NCBI GenBank assembly: GCA_017550335.1 | Contig: JAFZPM010000014.1 | Span: 1 to 64,000 of the forward strand | Origin: Paludibacteraceae bacterium | GTDB taxonomy: Bacteria; Bacteroidota; Bacteroidia; Bacteroidales; Paludibacteraceae | DNA: 64,000 nt | Direction: 5' to 3' | In this document: positions 31,112 through 41,089 of the stretch, piece after piece | Layout of the letters: every line of letters begins with the position of its first letter | Numbering within the stretch: the first letter of the stretch is position 1 | Made by a program: the position numbers and the translations under genes | Notes under the pieces: generated by a model | What the model saw: only the letters and a program-made list of their open reading frames with translations | Databases searched by the model: none | Told to the model about the DNA's origin: nothing

Positions 31112-33859
31112 ATGGAACTAAAACAATATCAACAAGATACGCTCGATGATCTTGCAGCCTATATGAGACAAGTTTCTGAGGACCAAGATTTACGCAAGGC
31201 CTATGCTAATTTTTGGATAAAAAAGGGCATTGACATCTCAACCATCGACAATAACCGTTTCATCCATTCGTACGATAATAGTACGGTCCCTGGCATTCCG
31301 CGTGTCATGTTCAAAGTACCGACAGCAGGAGGAAAAACGTTCATTGCCTCAAATGCTTTGAAAGTCATTTTCGACCATCTCCCAGCAGAACAACCCAAGG
31401 TCGTAGCGTGGTTTGTGCCAAGTGACAGCATTCTGAAACAAACCTATAAGAACTTAAGCGACCCAGAGCATCCGTATCGTCAACGCATCAACACACATTT
31501 CAACAACCGTGTTGTGGTAGTCGACAAAGAAACAGCACTGGCAGGAACAGGCATTCAGCCCGGTCAAATACGGGAACAGTTGACCATTTTCGTATTGAGT
31601 GTACAATCATTCGCTGCCAATAACAAAGACGGCAGACGAGTATTTCGAGAGAACTCATCATTGGCCGATTACGCCAAAGCATTTGGGCATGGAGAACGAA
31701 TAGAAGGAGCAGATGAGACATCACTCATTCAAGCCATTGCACACCTAAACCCTGTGGTCATCATTGATGAGAGCCATAACTTCGAAGCGAAACTTCGCGT
31801 GGAAATGTTCCAACAAATCAATCCTAGTTTCATACTCGACCTCACTGCCACCCCACGAGAGAAAAGCAACATCATCAGTTTTGTGGATGCCAAGAAACTA
31901 AAAGACGCCAACATGGTGAAATTGCCCATTATTCTTTACAATCGGGACAATACAACCGATGTGCTTTTCAATGCCATTACACTACGAAACACACTTGAAA
32001 AACGAGCCGTGGAAATACGAAAAAAAGGCGGCCGTTACATCCGCCCAATCGTATTGGTTCAGGCACAACCTAAAAGCGACAAAGACAACGAAACATTCGA
32101 TAAAGTAAAGCAAAAATTAATTGATGCAGGCATTAACGAAGCATGGATAAAAATTAAGACCGCAGAAAAAGATGAGTTGAAGGGACTTGACCTAATGAGC
32201 GAAGAGTGTGAGGTGCGCTATATCATTACCGTCAATGCGTTGAAAGAGGGATGGGACTGTCCGTTTGCCTACATTTTGGCATCCCTTGCCAACAAGACTT
32301 CTCGTATTGATGTGGAACAGATAGTGGGACGTGTACTTCGATTACCCTATACTACCAAACACGCAGATGAATTTTTGAATCTTTCGTACGTTTTCACCTC
32401 GTCAAATAATTTCAGAGAGACGGTAGAATCAGTCATAAAAGGGTTGAACAATGCGGGCTTCTCATCGAAGGACACGCGTATAGTGGAAGCAGATGAGACA
32501 ATTCAAAATAGCCAACAACCCACTCCTGTATCAGTTGGAATTTTTGATAACAACGAAGAAGACAACAATGATGAAAAACAAGGCGAAGATAATCAGGACG
32601 AAAAAAGCACTACCAATGATGGTGGATTAGAAGAAACTGATGATAATGATTTCTCTGCTGATGATTTGAAGCATAAATTAGAAACAGAAGGAGAAAAAGA
32701 AGCATCAAAAAGTAATGACAATGAAGGAAACGATGATGCACAAGAATCCAAGGAGGGATCATCTATTTCAGAGGGAATATTGAAACAAGCACATGAAGCC
32801 AACGACAAATACGAGAAAGAAAACAAAGAAGACAATCACTCCAACATCCCTTCGGATATAAAAGACAAAGTAAAAATGTACACTATAAAAGAGGATTTCA
32901 AGGAAGTCGCAAATCAAATGATTTTGCCTGTCTTCATGAGGAAAGTGAATACATCTAACATTTTTAATCCCCAAGGTCATACCATTAAACTTACGAAAAC
33001 GATTTTGACAGAAGGCTTTGAATTGGAGAAGGCAGACAAAAACATTAATTTCACACGTACAGAAGAGGAAGCTGTAAGGATTGATTTGGAGAAACGTGGG
33101 GAAGGGGAATATGTGCCAAAGCAATATAAAATGAATAGTGAACAAATATCGGCTCTAAGAGAAATGTTTGTAGGGTATGAGATAGAAGGTAAACGTAATC
33201 AATTGATAGGAAAGATTGCTAAACGTCTGCACTTTGACGAGGTGAACGAGCCACACATCAGTAATTATATCCGTGATGTACTAAAAGATAAAAACGATGA
33301 GGAACTAATGGACTTGTTTGATAACGACCTGCTTACAGAACGTGCTTTCAAACAAAAAATAGACTCTCTTGTAGCTGATTACCAACAAAAAAACTTCAAA
33401 ACGTTGCTGGACAAGGGACAGATTGTCTGTGAAGAGATATATCAATTACCTAAAAGTATTATAGCGGGGAATCCAGTTACAGGATTATCGAAAGGACTCT
33501 ATTTGGAGGAAGATGGTGATATCAACAACTTCGAATACAGTGTAATAGCAGCTGTAGCCAATCTCGAAAATGTGCTTTTCTGGCATCGTAACCCTGAGCG
33601 TGGCGAAGGATTCTGCATTAACGGATTCTTAAATCATTATCCTGATTTTATTATACACACCCAAAACGATCATATTATTTTACTTGAAACAAAAGGAGAC
33701 GACCGAGATAATAGTGATAGTCGGAGGAAATTGGAATTAGGTAAATTTTGGGCAAACAAGGCAGGTGACAAATATCGCTACTTCATGGTATTCGACAAAA
33801 GAGAATTAGACGGAGCCTATACCAAGGAGAAATTCTTAGAGATTTTGCGAGAATTGTAG
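31112..33859 (+). CDS. res: Type III restriction-modification system helicase/endonuclease subunit (Res)
   Basis: A 915-residue superfamily 2 helicase-nuclease. Walker A PTAGGKT is at residues 70-76, the DESH box near residue 219, motif III DLTATPRE near 251, and helicase C-terminal motifs NALKEGWDCPFAYI and QIVGRVLRLPY near 375-415. The PD-(D/E)XK nuclease is at the C-terminus: PD at 844-845 and ETK at 859-861. An acidic, Asn/Asp/Glu/Lys-rich low-complexity segment around residues 475-590 separates motor and C-terminal parts, which is longer than expected for a linker. All catalytic motifs are intact, so the system is probably active. Cotranscribed with mod (12-bp gap). Confidence 0.93.
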   Translation: MELKQYQQDTLDDLAAYMRQVSEDQDLRKAYANFWIKKGIDISTIDNNRFIHSYDNSTVPGIPRVMFKVPTAGGKTFIASNALKVIFDHLPAEQPKVVAWFVPSDSILKQTYKNLSDPEHPYRQRINTHFNNRVVVVDKETALAGTGIQPGQIREQLTIFVLSVQSFAANNKDGRRVFRENSSLADYAKAFGHGERIEGADETSLIQAIAHLNPVVIIDESHNFEAKLRVEMFQQINPSFILDLTATPREKSNIISFVDAKKLKDANMVKLPIILYNRDNTTDVLFNAITLRNTLEKRAVEIRKKGGRYIRPIVLVQAQPKSDKDNETFDKVKQKLIDAGINEAWIKIKTAEKDELKGLDLMSEECEVRYIITVNALKEGWDCPFAYILASLANKTSRIDVEQIVGRVLRLPYTTKHADEFLNLSYVFTSSNNFRETVESVIKGLNNAGFSSKDTRIVEADETIQNSQQPTPVSVGIFDNNEEDNNDEKQGEDNQDEKSTTNDGGLEETDDNDFSADDLKHKLETEGEKEASKSNDNEGNDDAQESKEGSSISEGILKQAHEANDKYEKENKEDNHSNIPSDIKDKVKMYTIKEDFKEVANQMILPVFMRKVNTSNIFNPQGHTIKLTKTILTEGFELEKADKNINFTRTEEEAVRIDLEKRGEGEYVPKQYKMNSEQISALREMFVGYEIEGKRNQLIGKIAKRLHFDEVNEPHISNYIRDVLKDKNDEELMDLFDNDLLTERAFKQKIDSLVADYQQKNFKTLLDKGQIVCEEIYQLPKSIIAGNPVTGLSKGLYLEEDGDINNFEYSVIAAVANLENVLFWHRNPERGEGFCINGFLNHYPDFIIHTQNDHIILLETKGDDRDNSDSRRKLELGKFWANKAGDKYRYFMVFDKRELDGAYTKEKFLEILREL

Positions 33860-33873
33860 GATATAAGATTTTG

Positions 33874-34038
33874 ATGTCGTACCGTAGACGATGTGCACAA
33901 CGTCTCAACGACCGGACCAACCCCTTTGGAAAGATTGTTTTTCACGAATATGATATCACGCAAAGGGCCCCAACCGTCATCCTCGATGCGATTGGAGCCC
34001 CACAATTATTCTATAACAAGTCAAGGTTCAAACATTAG
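33874..34038 (+). CDS. Doubtful small ORF after res (54 aa)
   Basis: ATG 33874 to TAG 34036-34038. Basic N-terminus MSYRRRCAQRLNDR; no family recognised. Base composition returns here to that of the chromosomal genes, so it may be a remnant at the island border. It overlaps the 3' end of the convergent gene by 4 bp. Could be chance. Confidence 0.2.
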   Translation: MSYRRRCAQRLNDRTNPFGKIVFHEYDITQRAPTVILDAIGAPQLFYNKSRFKH

Positions 34039-34673
34039 AAATTAAATTGGAAACCGACGGAACCAATAGGGAGCTCCGACTTGTATTTACTGTTCCCGAA
34101 GCAATGTCTTCCTCCGTTATACTCCGCCTTCACACCAAAATGCTTAGAGAACATCCACTTCGCACCCAAATAATGTCCGAACAAAATGCCCAGTCCATTA
34201 TCCAAAGACATCTGGTTCCCTTCATGATCCGTCGTCTTATGGCTGTAATACGAGACACCGGCCTGAAGTCCGAAATAGACATCCAAATTCTTCACAAACT
34301 CCCAGTGGAAGGCACTGCGCAAAGTCGCTGGCATCACCCACGACGTTATGTTCCCCGTTTGCCAATTCGTGCTTAATGGATTTTCAGGATCAACCAAATA
34401 GGATATCTTCGATTCATCACGTCCATAACCGATGTAGAAACCTAAATCGATGGCACCATTGTCGCCGAACTTATTCGTATGACAGAAACCATCCTTCAAA
34501 CCTATCATTCCATCCAAGGAGATGATAGGCATACTCCCCTCGAAACGGGGGAAACCTGACATGACACCCAAGGAGAATTTACCCGCATTGGCGAACTGAA
34601 TCTTCTCCACATCCGATGCACTTGCACACATAACCGTGAACATAGTCGCGATAAGCAACAAAATCTTTCTCAT
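34035..34673 (-). CDS. Small outer-membrane beta-barrel-type protein, paralogue of 41.1 kb gene
   Basis: A 212-residue exported protein. Start at MRKILLLIATMFTVMCASAS (signal peptide); upstream in-frame codons cross the promoter. The mature part is rich in alternating aromatic and Gly strands: EKIQFANAGKFSLGVMSGFP, DGFCHTNKFGDNGAIDLGFY, FHWEFVKNLDVYFGLQAGVSYY, GAKWMFSKHFGVKAEY and a terminal GSVGFQFNF with C-terminal Phe, all typical of small outer-membrane barrels. It shares many positions with the protein at 41090 (EKIQFAN, GDNGAIDLG, WEFVKNLDV, GAKWMF). Function unknown. A -7 element lies at 34728-34735. Confidence 0.75.
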   Translation of the reverse strand: MRKILLLIATMFTVMCASASDVEKIQFANAGKFSLGVMSGFPRFEGSMPIISLDGMIGLKDGFCHTNKFGDNGAIDLGFYIGYGRDESKISYLVDPENPLSTNWQTGNITSWVMPATLRSAFHWEFVKNLDVYFGLQAGVSYYSHKTTDHEGNQMSLDNGLGILFGHYLGAKWMFSKHFGVKAEYNGGRHCFGNSKYKSELPIGSVGFQFNF

Positions 34674-34727
34674 TTTCACTTGCAATAAATAATTACTAAT
34701 ATGATTAAATAACTCATTTACGGTATG

Positions 34728-34735
34728 CAAATATA
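34728..34735 (-). promoter_or_regulatory. -7 promoter element for the barrel protein gene
   Basis: Minus-strand TATATTTG, an exact TAnnTTTG match, 55 bp upstream of the ATG at 34673. The paralogue at 41.1 kb has the same octamer about 50 bp upstream. The remaining 34736-34911 is AT-rich and shows no gene. Confidence 0.6.
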
Positions 34736-34911
34736 GAGGCACACCCCTAGATAAAACCATTATTTTGGGGAACAAATACGACCTAAAAGTTAACTGATGT
34801 TTACAAAACAGGTTAATTAATGTATAGATTAAATTATATTAGTTAAAAGAGAACGGGAAATGGCTTATATGCAAACAAAGATTAATTATTTTATAAATAT
34901 CCAAACAGAAA

Positions 34912-37413
34912 TCACACCTTTTTCTTCACCCCTCTCGTCGCCTCGGCCTCCAACGGATTCTCCGGCCAATAATGTTTCGGGTAACGCCTACGGAGCTCCT
35001 TACGCACCTCGAAATAGGCATTGTTCCAGAAGCTACGGAGGTCCTGCGTCAGCTGCACCGGCTTGAAGCCCGGGGAAAGCAGCTCCATCAGCACAGGTCG
35101 GCGGCCATCGTCCACACGGGGCGTGTCGGTCAGTCCGAAGCACTCCTGCAACCTCACGGAAAGGACGGGGTACTCCGCTCCCTGACGATAGTCCAGCCGT
35201 ATCTTGCTGCCCGTAGGCACCACGGCATGGGTCGGCGCCAGACGATCCACCTCCTGCTGTTGCTCATAGGTCAGCAACGACCACAGGGCGGATGACAAAT
35301 CTATCTTCTTCATCTCGGCGGCGGTGGTCATCAGCCGTCCATTATCGTCCAAATAGAAAGGTAACCACTCCTCGGCACGGGCCAGCACAGCCTCAACGCC
35401 TAAGTCCGGCAGCTCCAGCTCGGGATGCCACGACGAGACGCACTGCACCCTTCTTTGCAGGCGTTCCACCTCCTCCGAGAAATCGAACATGCTCAAGCCC
35501 TCCTTCACCGCCGCCCCGCAAATCGTCTTGACGAGCAGGGAACGGTCCACATTGCGCAAGGGTTGCGCCGACACGAGCAGAGCCCCGACACGCCGCTCCT
35601 CCTGGGCGACCACGCCCCCGCGCTTCGCATCCCACGAGACAACCTCCCTGCGGGTCGTCAGATGAGGAACCTCCTCTATCGCCAACGGGGAGGCGAGGAA
35701 GATCCTGCCCGACGCCACGTTGACCGAGGCGACCGCCAGCCAAGCGCACGAGGAGAGGGCATCCTCCCGAGTGAGGAAGACATCGTCACCGCTCGCCATG
35801 CGGAACCTGCCACAATCGTCCAAGGCGAAAGCGATACGTTCCGGGTAGGCCGTCGCAATAAGGCGACCCACCTCCTTCGGGTCCGGCGCCTCGTTGTCCT
35901 CCTTCACATGAAGGAAAGCACGGTACTCCTTCGCCACCTGAGCGACACGTCCCCAACGTCCCAAGGCACCTCTGCCGCGCGCCGTGCGCAGCATCACCAG
36001 GCGGGTATTGATATCCACATCATGCTCCTCGTCCGACAGCAGGTCACGCTCCTCGACCACCGCGGCGATGTCCGCCGCCAGCGCCCGGAGCGCATTCGTC
36101 TCGCCCAGCAACAACATCCTCGACACGCGAGGGTGGCAAGGCAAATCAGCCATCCGCCTTCCCAGCTCGGTGATCCTACCATCCGCATCGACCGCACCCA
36201 ATAGACGGAGGAGGCGGGAAGCCTGAGAGACACTAAAGGAAGGAGGCGGGGTAAGCCACGGCAGACGCATGACGTCACTCTCTCCCCACGCCGCCACATC
36301 GAGCATCGTAGGGGCAAAGTCCGCCTGCAGGATCTCCGGGGAACGGTTCTCCTCCATGCGATGGTCCGTCGCGAGCGTCCACAAACGATAGCAGACACCC
36401 GGTGCGACACGTCCAGCACGTCCAGCGCGCTGCGCCGCCACATCTCGGGTGACACGCACCGTGGCAAGCCTGCTCAGTCCGTTTCGTTGGTCATAAAGCA
36501 TCGTCCTGCCCCACCCTGAATCGACCACGGCACGGACGCCCTCGATCGTCAGGGAGGTCTCCGCGATGGAGGTCGCGAGGACCACCTTGCGTCTTCCCTC
36601 CGGGCTTGGCAGGACCGCACGACGTTGCTCGGCGGAAGAGAGCAATCCATAGAGCGGGCAGATCTCCGCATCCGGCAAAAAAGCCAGGAGCGACTCACGG
36701 CAACGCAACACCTCCGCCTGTCCCGGCAGGAAAGCGAGGATATCACCCTGCGTCTTCCCGTAGGCCACACGGACCGCATGCGCCACCTGTTCCGCCACAT
36801 GCGCCGCATCAGACTCCTCCCCGTAGAGGATCTCGACAGGGAAGAGACGTCCCTCCGCCTTCACCACGGGAGCGTCCAAGGCCGAAGAAAGAGAATCTAC
36901 ATCGATCGTGGCGGACATCAAGACGATGCGCAGGTCAGGGCGCAGGATCTGCTGCGTCTCACGTGTGAAAGCCAAGGCCACATCCGATGCCAAGCTACGT
37001 TCATGGAACTCATCGAAGAGCACGACGGAGACCCCTTCAAGGCCAGGGTCATTGACCAACATACGGGAAAGAATACCCTCCGTGATGACCTCGATACGGG
37101 TTTGGGCGGAGACCTTCGTCTCGAAGCGCACCCGATACCCGACCGTCTCGCCCACCCGCTCATGCAACAGATCCGCCATGCGTTCGGCGATCTGTTTGGC
37201 GGCCAAGCGGCGCGGCTCCAGCATCAGGACCTTCCCCTCGCAAGGCAGGTCGAACAGGATGGTCAGAGGCAATAAGGTAGACTTACCCGCACCAGGAGGC
37301 GCGGTCACGATCAGGCGGTTACCCTCCCTCAGACGGTCATTCACCTCACCCGCGATGGCGAAAGCAGGCAAACGCTTCGCCTCAACCATATCGTATGGAA
37401 CATTTTGATTCAT
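34912..37413 (-). CDS. hrpB: ATP-dependent helicase HrpB
   Basis: An 833-residue DEAH-box superfamily 2 helicase. Walker A PPGAGKST near residue 40, motif Ia EPRRLAAKQIAERMA, DEFHER box near 134, SATID motif III, helicase C motifs ATSIAETSLTIEGV and QRAGRAGRVAPGVCYRL, then the HA2 region and the HrpB-specific C-terminal domain (LELLSPG-like MELLSPGFKPVQLTQDLRSFW, RYPKHYWPENP). Full length. The cellular role of HrpB remains unclear; it is thought to act on RNA. Gene is 47 bp downstream of the PBP gene on the same strand. Confidence 0.95.
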   Translation of the reverse strand: MNQNVPYDMVEAKRLPAFAIAGEVNDRLREGNRLIVTAPPGAGKSTLLPLTILFDLPCEGKVLMLEPRRLAAKQIAERMADLLHERVGETVGYRVRFETKVSAQTRIEVITEGILSRMLVNDPGLEGVSVVLFDEFHERSLASDVALAFTRETQQILRPDLRIVLMSATIDVDSLSSALDAPVVKAEGRLFPVEILYGEESDAAHVAEQVAHAVRVAYGKTQGDILAFLPGQAEVLRCRESLLAFLPDAEICPLYGLLSSAEQRRAVLPSPEGRRKVVLATSIAETSLTIEGVRAVVDSGWGRTMLYDQRNGLSRLATVRVTRDVAAQRAGRAGRVAPGVCYRLWTLATDHRMEENRSPEILQADFAPTMLDVAAWGESDVMRLPWLTPPPSFSVSQASRLLRLLGAVDADGRITELGRRMADLPCHPRVSRMLLLGETNALRALAADIAAVVEERDLLSDEEHDVDINTRLVMLRTARGRGALGRWGRVAQVAKEYRAFLHVKEDNEAPDPKEVGRLIATAYPERIAFALDDCGRFRMASGDDVFLTREDALSSCAWLAVASVNVASGRIFLASPLAIEEVPHLTTRREVVSWDAKRGGVVAQEERRVGALLVSAQPLRNVDRSLLVKTICGAAVKEGLSMFDFSEEVERLQRRVQCVSSWHPELELPDLGVEAVLARAEEWLPFYLDDNGRLMTTAAEMKKIDLSSALWSLLTYEQQQEVDRLAPTHAVVPTGSKIRLDYRQGAEYPVLSVRLQECFGLTDTPRVDDGRRPVLMELLSPGFKPVQLTQDLRSFWNNAYFEVRKELRRRYPKHYWPENPLEAEATRGVKKKV

Positions 37414-37460
37414 CGTATCACAATTGCCACGAGGATTCTGGCTTCACCGGGAAGGGGAGA

Positions 37461-40400
37461 TCACCTACGGCGACGCTCCCGACGCTTCTCACGGCGCTCA
37501 CGGCGGAGTTCCCTGCGCGATTTACGCACCTTCGTACTATCACCCACATTGTCGGAGTCATCCCTGCCGAACAAGCGCTTGAAGAATCCCCTCACAGCAG
37601 ACTCCGTCGTGTCCGCCTGGACTTCCGGCTCTATTGGTTTGCAATTAAATTCCTTTCTGATCTTACACTTCGGAGCACCGAACCGTGCCCGGTACTGAGA
37701 GGAGAGCACATTGTCGTTCAGCACCTTCTCCAGGAAGAGACCCACGATCGGCAAGGCGGCGCGGCTTCCCTGTCCCAAGTCACCGTTGCGGAAGTGGATG
37801 CTACGGTACTCGCCGCCCACCCAAGTACCCGTCACGAGGTTAGGCGTGATGTTCATGTACCAAGCGTCCGAATAGTTGGCGGAGGTACCCGTCTTACCAC
37901 CGAAGTCCGTACCCTTATGGATCTTATACTTATACAAGCCCTGCGAAGTACCCCGCTCGTCCCGCAAGCCCTCCTGCAACATATCGCGCATCAGGAAGGC
38001 CGTCTCCTCGTCCAGCACACGTTCCTTCTTCACCTTGGAGCGGTAGATCACCTTACCATCCTTGTCCTCGATGCGGGAAACTAAGATCGGTTTATGGAGC
38101 ATACCCCCGTCCGCGATCACCGAGTAGGCGGTCGCCAGTTCGATGAGGGAGACATCCTCCGTACCCAAGCAGAGGGAAGGAATCGGACGGACAGGGCTCT
38201 CGATACCCATGAGGTGGGCCGTCTGGACGATCTTCTCCGGGGTGACCTGTTTCGCCACCTGCACCGCCACGCTATTGACCGAGCGGGCCAGAGCCGTCTT
38301 CAGCGTCATCGGTTCGTTCGAGAAGACACCGCTGGCGTTCTGTGGCGTCCACAGCTTCATCTCGCCATCCTCCTCCGTCATCCAAGAGACGGCGCTATCG
38401 ACCTTCGTGTCGCAACTGCACATGCCCTGACGCAAGGCCTCCGTGTAAACGAAGAGCTTAAACGTGGAGCCCGGCTGGCGTTTCGCCGTCACCTTATCGT
38501 ACTGCCAATAGTAGAAATCGACGTCGCCCACCCAAGCCTTCACAGCGCCTGTGTGCGGGTCCATAGCGATGAAACCACAGTGCAGGAACTTCAGGATGTG
38601 CGCCAAGGAGTCGCGGGTGCTCATCACCGTATCCGTGATGCCCCGTTTGTAATCGAAGATACGCATCTTATGAGGCTTGCGTAGTTCCTGGTCGATAACG
38701 ATACCATCACCCTTGTATTTCTTGTACAAAGCCTTATAGGTCGAGGTCTTCTTCAGCATATCATCGATGAAGCCCACGATCTCATGTTGTTTCTGGTCGC
38801 GCCAAGGATTCTCCTTGCCCCAGTGCTTGTTGAACTGTTTCTGCAGTTCGCCCATCTGTTTGGCGACGCAAGCCTCCGCATAGTGTTGCATCCGGGAGTT
38901 GACCGTCGTGTAGATCTTCAGTCCGTCGTGGTAGAGGTTGACGTTATTCTCCTCGCACCAGCCCTGCAACTCATTGTAGACCGCCTCACGGAAGTAGTGC
39001 GCATAGCCGCTCAGGATATCCTCCTTGTAGATGTTCAGACCCAGATCCGTCGCGCAAAGGGAGTCGCACTGGGCCGCGTTCATCGCGCCGGCGTCCGCCA
39101 GCAGATGGAGGATAAGGTTCCGCCTCTTCTTGTTGTTCTCCGGGTTCTTGATCGGGTTATAGTAGGTATTCGCCTTCAGGATGCCGATGATGCAAGCGGA
39201 CTGCTCATAGGTGAGTTTGTCCGGCGTCGTGTTGAAGTAGGTCTTCGCCGCCGACTTGATACCGAAGGTGTTATTACCGAACGTCACCGTATTGAGGTAC
39301 ATCGTGATGATCTCCTTCTTCGTGTAATGCTTCTCGATGCGCACCGCCCCGATGCACTCCTTCACCTTGACGATCGCCGTCTTCAATCCAGGTACGTTGC
39401 ACAGCCTACCCTTCGTATATTCCGAGCGCATCTTGAAGAGGTTCTTCACCAACTGTTGCGTGATGGTGCTGGCGCCACGGGCGTGGCCTCGCACAGCATC
39501 CTTCGCGGCGGAGAACATGCCATGGTAATCGATGCCATGGTGTTCGTAGAAGCGTTGGTCCTCCGTGCAAACCAATGTCTCGATCAGTTCAGGGGAGAGT
39601 TCCTCATAGGTGACAGAGGAGCGGTTCTCCACGAAGAACTTGCCCAGTAGGTCATTGTCCTCGCTATAGATTTCCGAAGCCTCCATCTGGATAGGGTTCT
39701 TCAGTTGCCCCATCGTAGGCGAAGCGCCGAAAAGGCCGAACGTGTTCGCATCCACGCAGTAACAGAAAAGGACAAGCGTGAGCGGAATCGCCACGATGAC
39801 CGAAGCGAAGAACAAGAGCAAGCGTTTCTTCCAAGAACGCTTCTTTTTCCCCCTTCCCCTCTTTCTCTTTTCCTCCTTAAAGGCAGGTTCAGGCTTCTCC
39901 TTTTCAGGAGCGGGCATCTCCTCCACCGTCTCCTCCTGTGATTCTTCAGGAGTCTTCTCCGAATCCTCCTCGGCATTCTTCTCCGTCATCACCTGCTCCA
40001 CCACCTCTTCGCGCATCACCTCAGGAGAGGCATCCGACTTAGGGGATTCATCATCCACCACCGTTTTGTCGTCAGGGGTGAATCGCCACACCTTGTCCGT
40101 CTCCTCCTGGGATATGCCATTGTTTGGGATAGACTTGGAGATGTTCTTCTCATAGAACTTCTTCGCCCATGCGGCAAACAGGCCCGCCTTCACGACCAGC
40201 CATGCCCATGCGGCGGAGCATTTAGGCTTAGAAGCGTCATAAGCGTTTCTCGCCTTATCCTTTGCCTTTTGCACCTTCTCCGGAATATTTTTTTCGGCGA
40301 GGAACTTCTGGGTGGAAGCCTCCGCCTCGACCGTTTTCCCCTTCACCAAAGTCCACGTCTCTTGGGTTTTCTTCCAAGCCTTCGCACCCCATTGGCACGC

Positions 40401-40634
40401 TTTCCCACGGAACACGCGCGTCTTCTCCAGCATGCCCGCATACCAGCAGGAGGCCTTTTCACGGCACTTCCCCACCTTTTCCGGGATATTTTTCTCTTTC
40501 AGATAACGGGTGGCGGAATCGATCCATTCAGAGGACTTCGCACGGAACGAAGCCCATGCCTTCCTCAGCTTTTCCGACGCCAACTTCCCGTAACGGATTG
40601 CGGTCTCCCGCAACTTCTGAAGCAATTCAGTCAT
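37461..40634 (-). CDS. Class A penicillin-binding protein (PBP1A-like) with long repeat-bearing N-terminal extension
   Basis: A 1057-residue bifunctional peptidoglycan synthase. The glycosyltransferase GT51 domain follows the single membrane helix (RLLLFFASVIVAIPLTLVLF, near residue 285): EDQRFYEHHGIDYHGMF and GASTITQQLVKNLF. The transpeptidase domain has RQPGSTFKLF (SxxK), ARSVNSVAVQ (SxN) and GGKTGTSA (KTG). The first 270 or so residues are cytoplasmic and unusual: basic helical segments with repeated KEKNIPEKV and AEKNIPEKV units and EKNISKSI, then an acidic Glu/Pro stretch and a KKRKRG-like basic patch. The C-terminus is an Arg-rich tail. Its own promoter is at 40796-40826. Confidence 0.93.
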   Translation of the reverse strand: MTELLQKLRETAIRYGKLASEKLRKAWASFRAKSSEWIDSATRYLKEKNIPEKVGKCREKASCWYAGMLEKTRVFRGKACQWGAKAWKKTQETWTLVKGKTVEAEASTQKFLAEKNIPEKVQKAKDKARNAYDASKPKCSAAWAWLVVKAGLFAAWAKKFYEKNISKSIPNNGISQEETDKVWRFTPDDKTVVDDESPKSDASPEVMREEVVEQVMTEKNAEEDSEKTPEESQEETVEEMPAPEKEKPEPAFKEEKRKRGRGKKKRSWKKRLLLFFASVIVAIPLTLVLFCYCVDANTFGLFGASPTMGQLKNPIQMEASEIYSEDNDLLGKFFVENRSSVTYEELSPELIETLVCTEDQRFYEHHGIDYHGMFSAAKDAVRGHARGASTITQQLVKNLFKMRSEYTKGRLCNVPGLKTAIVKVKECIGAVRIEKHYTKKEIITMYLNTVTFGNNTFGIKSAAKTYFNTTPDKLTYEQSACIIGILKANTYYNPIKNPENNKKRRNLILHLLADAGAMNAAQCDSLCATDLGLNIYKEDILSGYAHYFREAVYNELQGWCEENNVNLYHDGLKIYTTVNSRMQHYAEACVAKQMGELQKQFNKHWGKENPWRDQKQHEIVGFIDDMLKKTSTYKALYKKYKGDGIVIDQELRKPHKMRIFDYKRGITDTVMSTRDSLAHILKFLHCGFIAMDPHTGAVKAWVGDVDFYYWQYDKVTAKRQPGSTFKLFVYTEALRQGMCSCDTKVDSAVSWMTEEDGEMKLWTPQNASGVFSNEPMTLKTALARSVNSVAVQVAKQVTPEKIVQTAHLMGIESPVRPIPSLCLGTEDVSLIELATAYSVIADGGMLHKPILVSRIEDKDGKVIYRSKVKKERVLDEETAFLMRDMLQEGLRDERGTSQGLYKYKIHKGTDFGGKTGTSANYSDAWYMNITPNLVTGTWVGGEYRSIHFRNGDLGQGSRAALPIVGLFLEKVLNDNVLSSQYRARFGAPKCKIRKEFNCKPIEPEVQADTTESAVRGFFKRLFGRDDSDNVGDSTKVRKSRRELRRERREKRRERRRR

Positions 40635-40795
40635 TTGTTTTCAAAATATTTAAATATTCGATACACCACATCGTGGTTGATCCTCAAAAAATGGCACACA
40701 ACCTTCCTCGGTGAGAGTCCAATCGTCAACCACATCAATGTTTCACACACATCAGTCCGAAGGGCGCGCCACACGCCACGAACGACAATCGTCCA

Positions 40796-40826
40796 CAAAG
40801 GTATTAAAAATCAGCACACACACAAA
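40796..40826 (-). promoter_or_regulatory. Consensus promoter for the PBP gene
   Basis: On the minus strand, TTTG (40823-40826), a 19-bp spacer and TACCTTTG (40796-40803) match the Bacteroidota consensus exactly. The resulting leader is about 150 nt. The rest of 40827-41033 shows no gene. Confidence 0.8.
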
Positions 40827-41033
40827 CTAAGCCAATCTTTCGTCACCCCATGGTTCCACAGCGGTTTCATTCATCCCGTCGGACATTCACAACCGTTTAC
40901 GATTCAATCATTTACGATTCACCACCCCATAAGCGCAGAAAGCCAAACCATCTTCCGACCCGTCTATATGGGGGATCCGGTTCCAAAACATAAAACGGTC
41001 TGTCTCAATTGTTTTTTATCGGCAAAAATTGCT

Positions 41034-41041
41034 TATATTTG
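41034..41041 (+). promoter_or_regulatory. -7 promoter element for the second barrel protein
   Basis: TATATTTG, exact TAnnTTTG, 49 bp before the ATG at 41090. Same octamer and similar spacing as its paralogue's promoter at 34.7 kb. Confidence 0.6.
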
Positions 41042-41089
41042 CGTGATTTTACTAAGTTATTTGAAACATCAGTAGATATATAACTTAAA

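Noticed and set aside
33817..34005. 62-codon minus-strand frame overlapping the end of res
   Set aside because: Antisense to the last codons of res with no features; no promoter or family support.
37395..40714. Multiple plus-strand open frames of 95-290 codons
   Set aside because: Antisense to the PBP gene; GC-rich codon use opens the opposite frames. No domain signatures.
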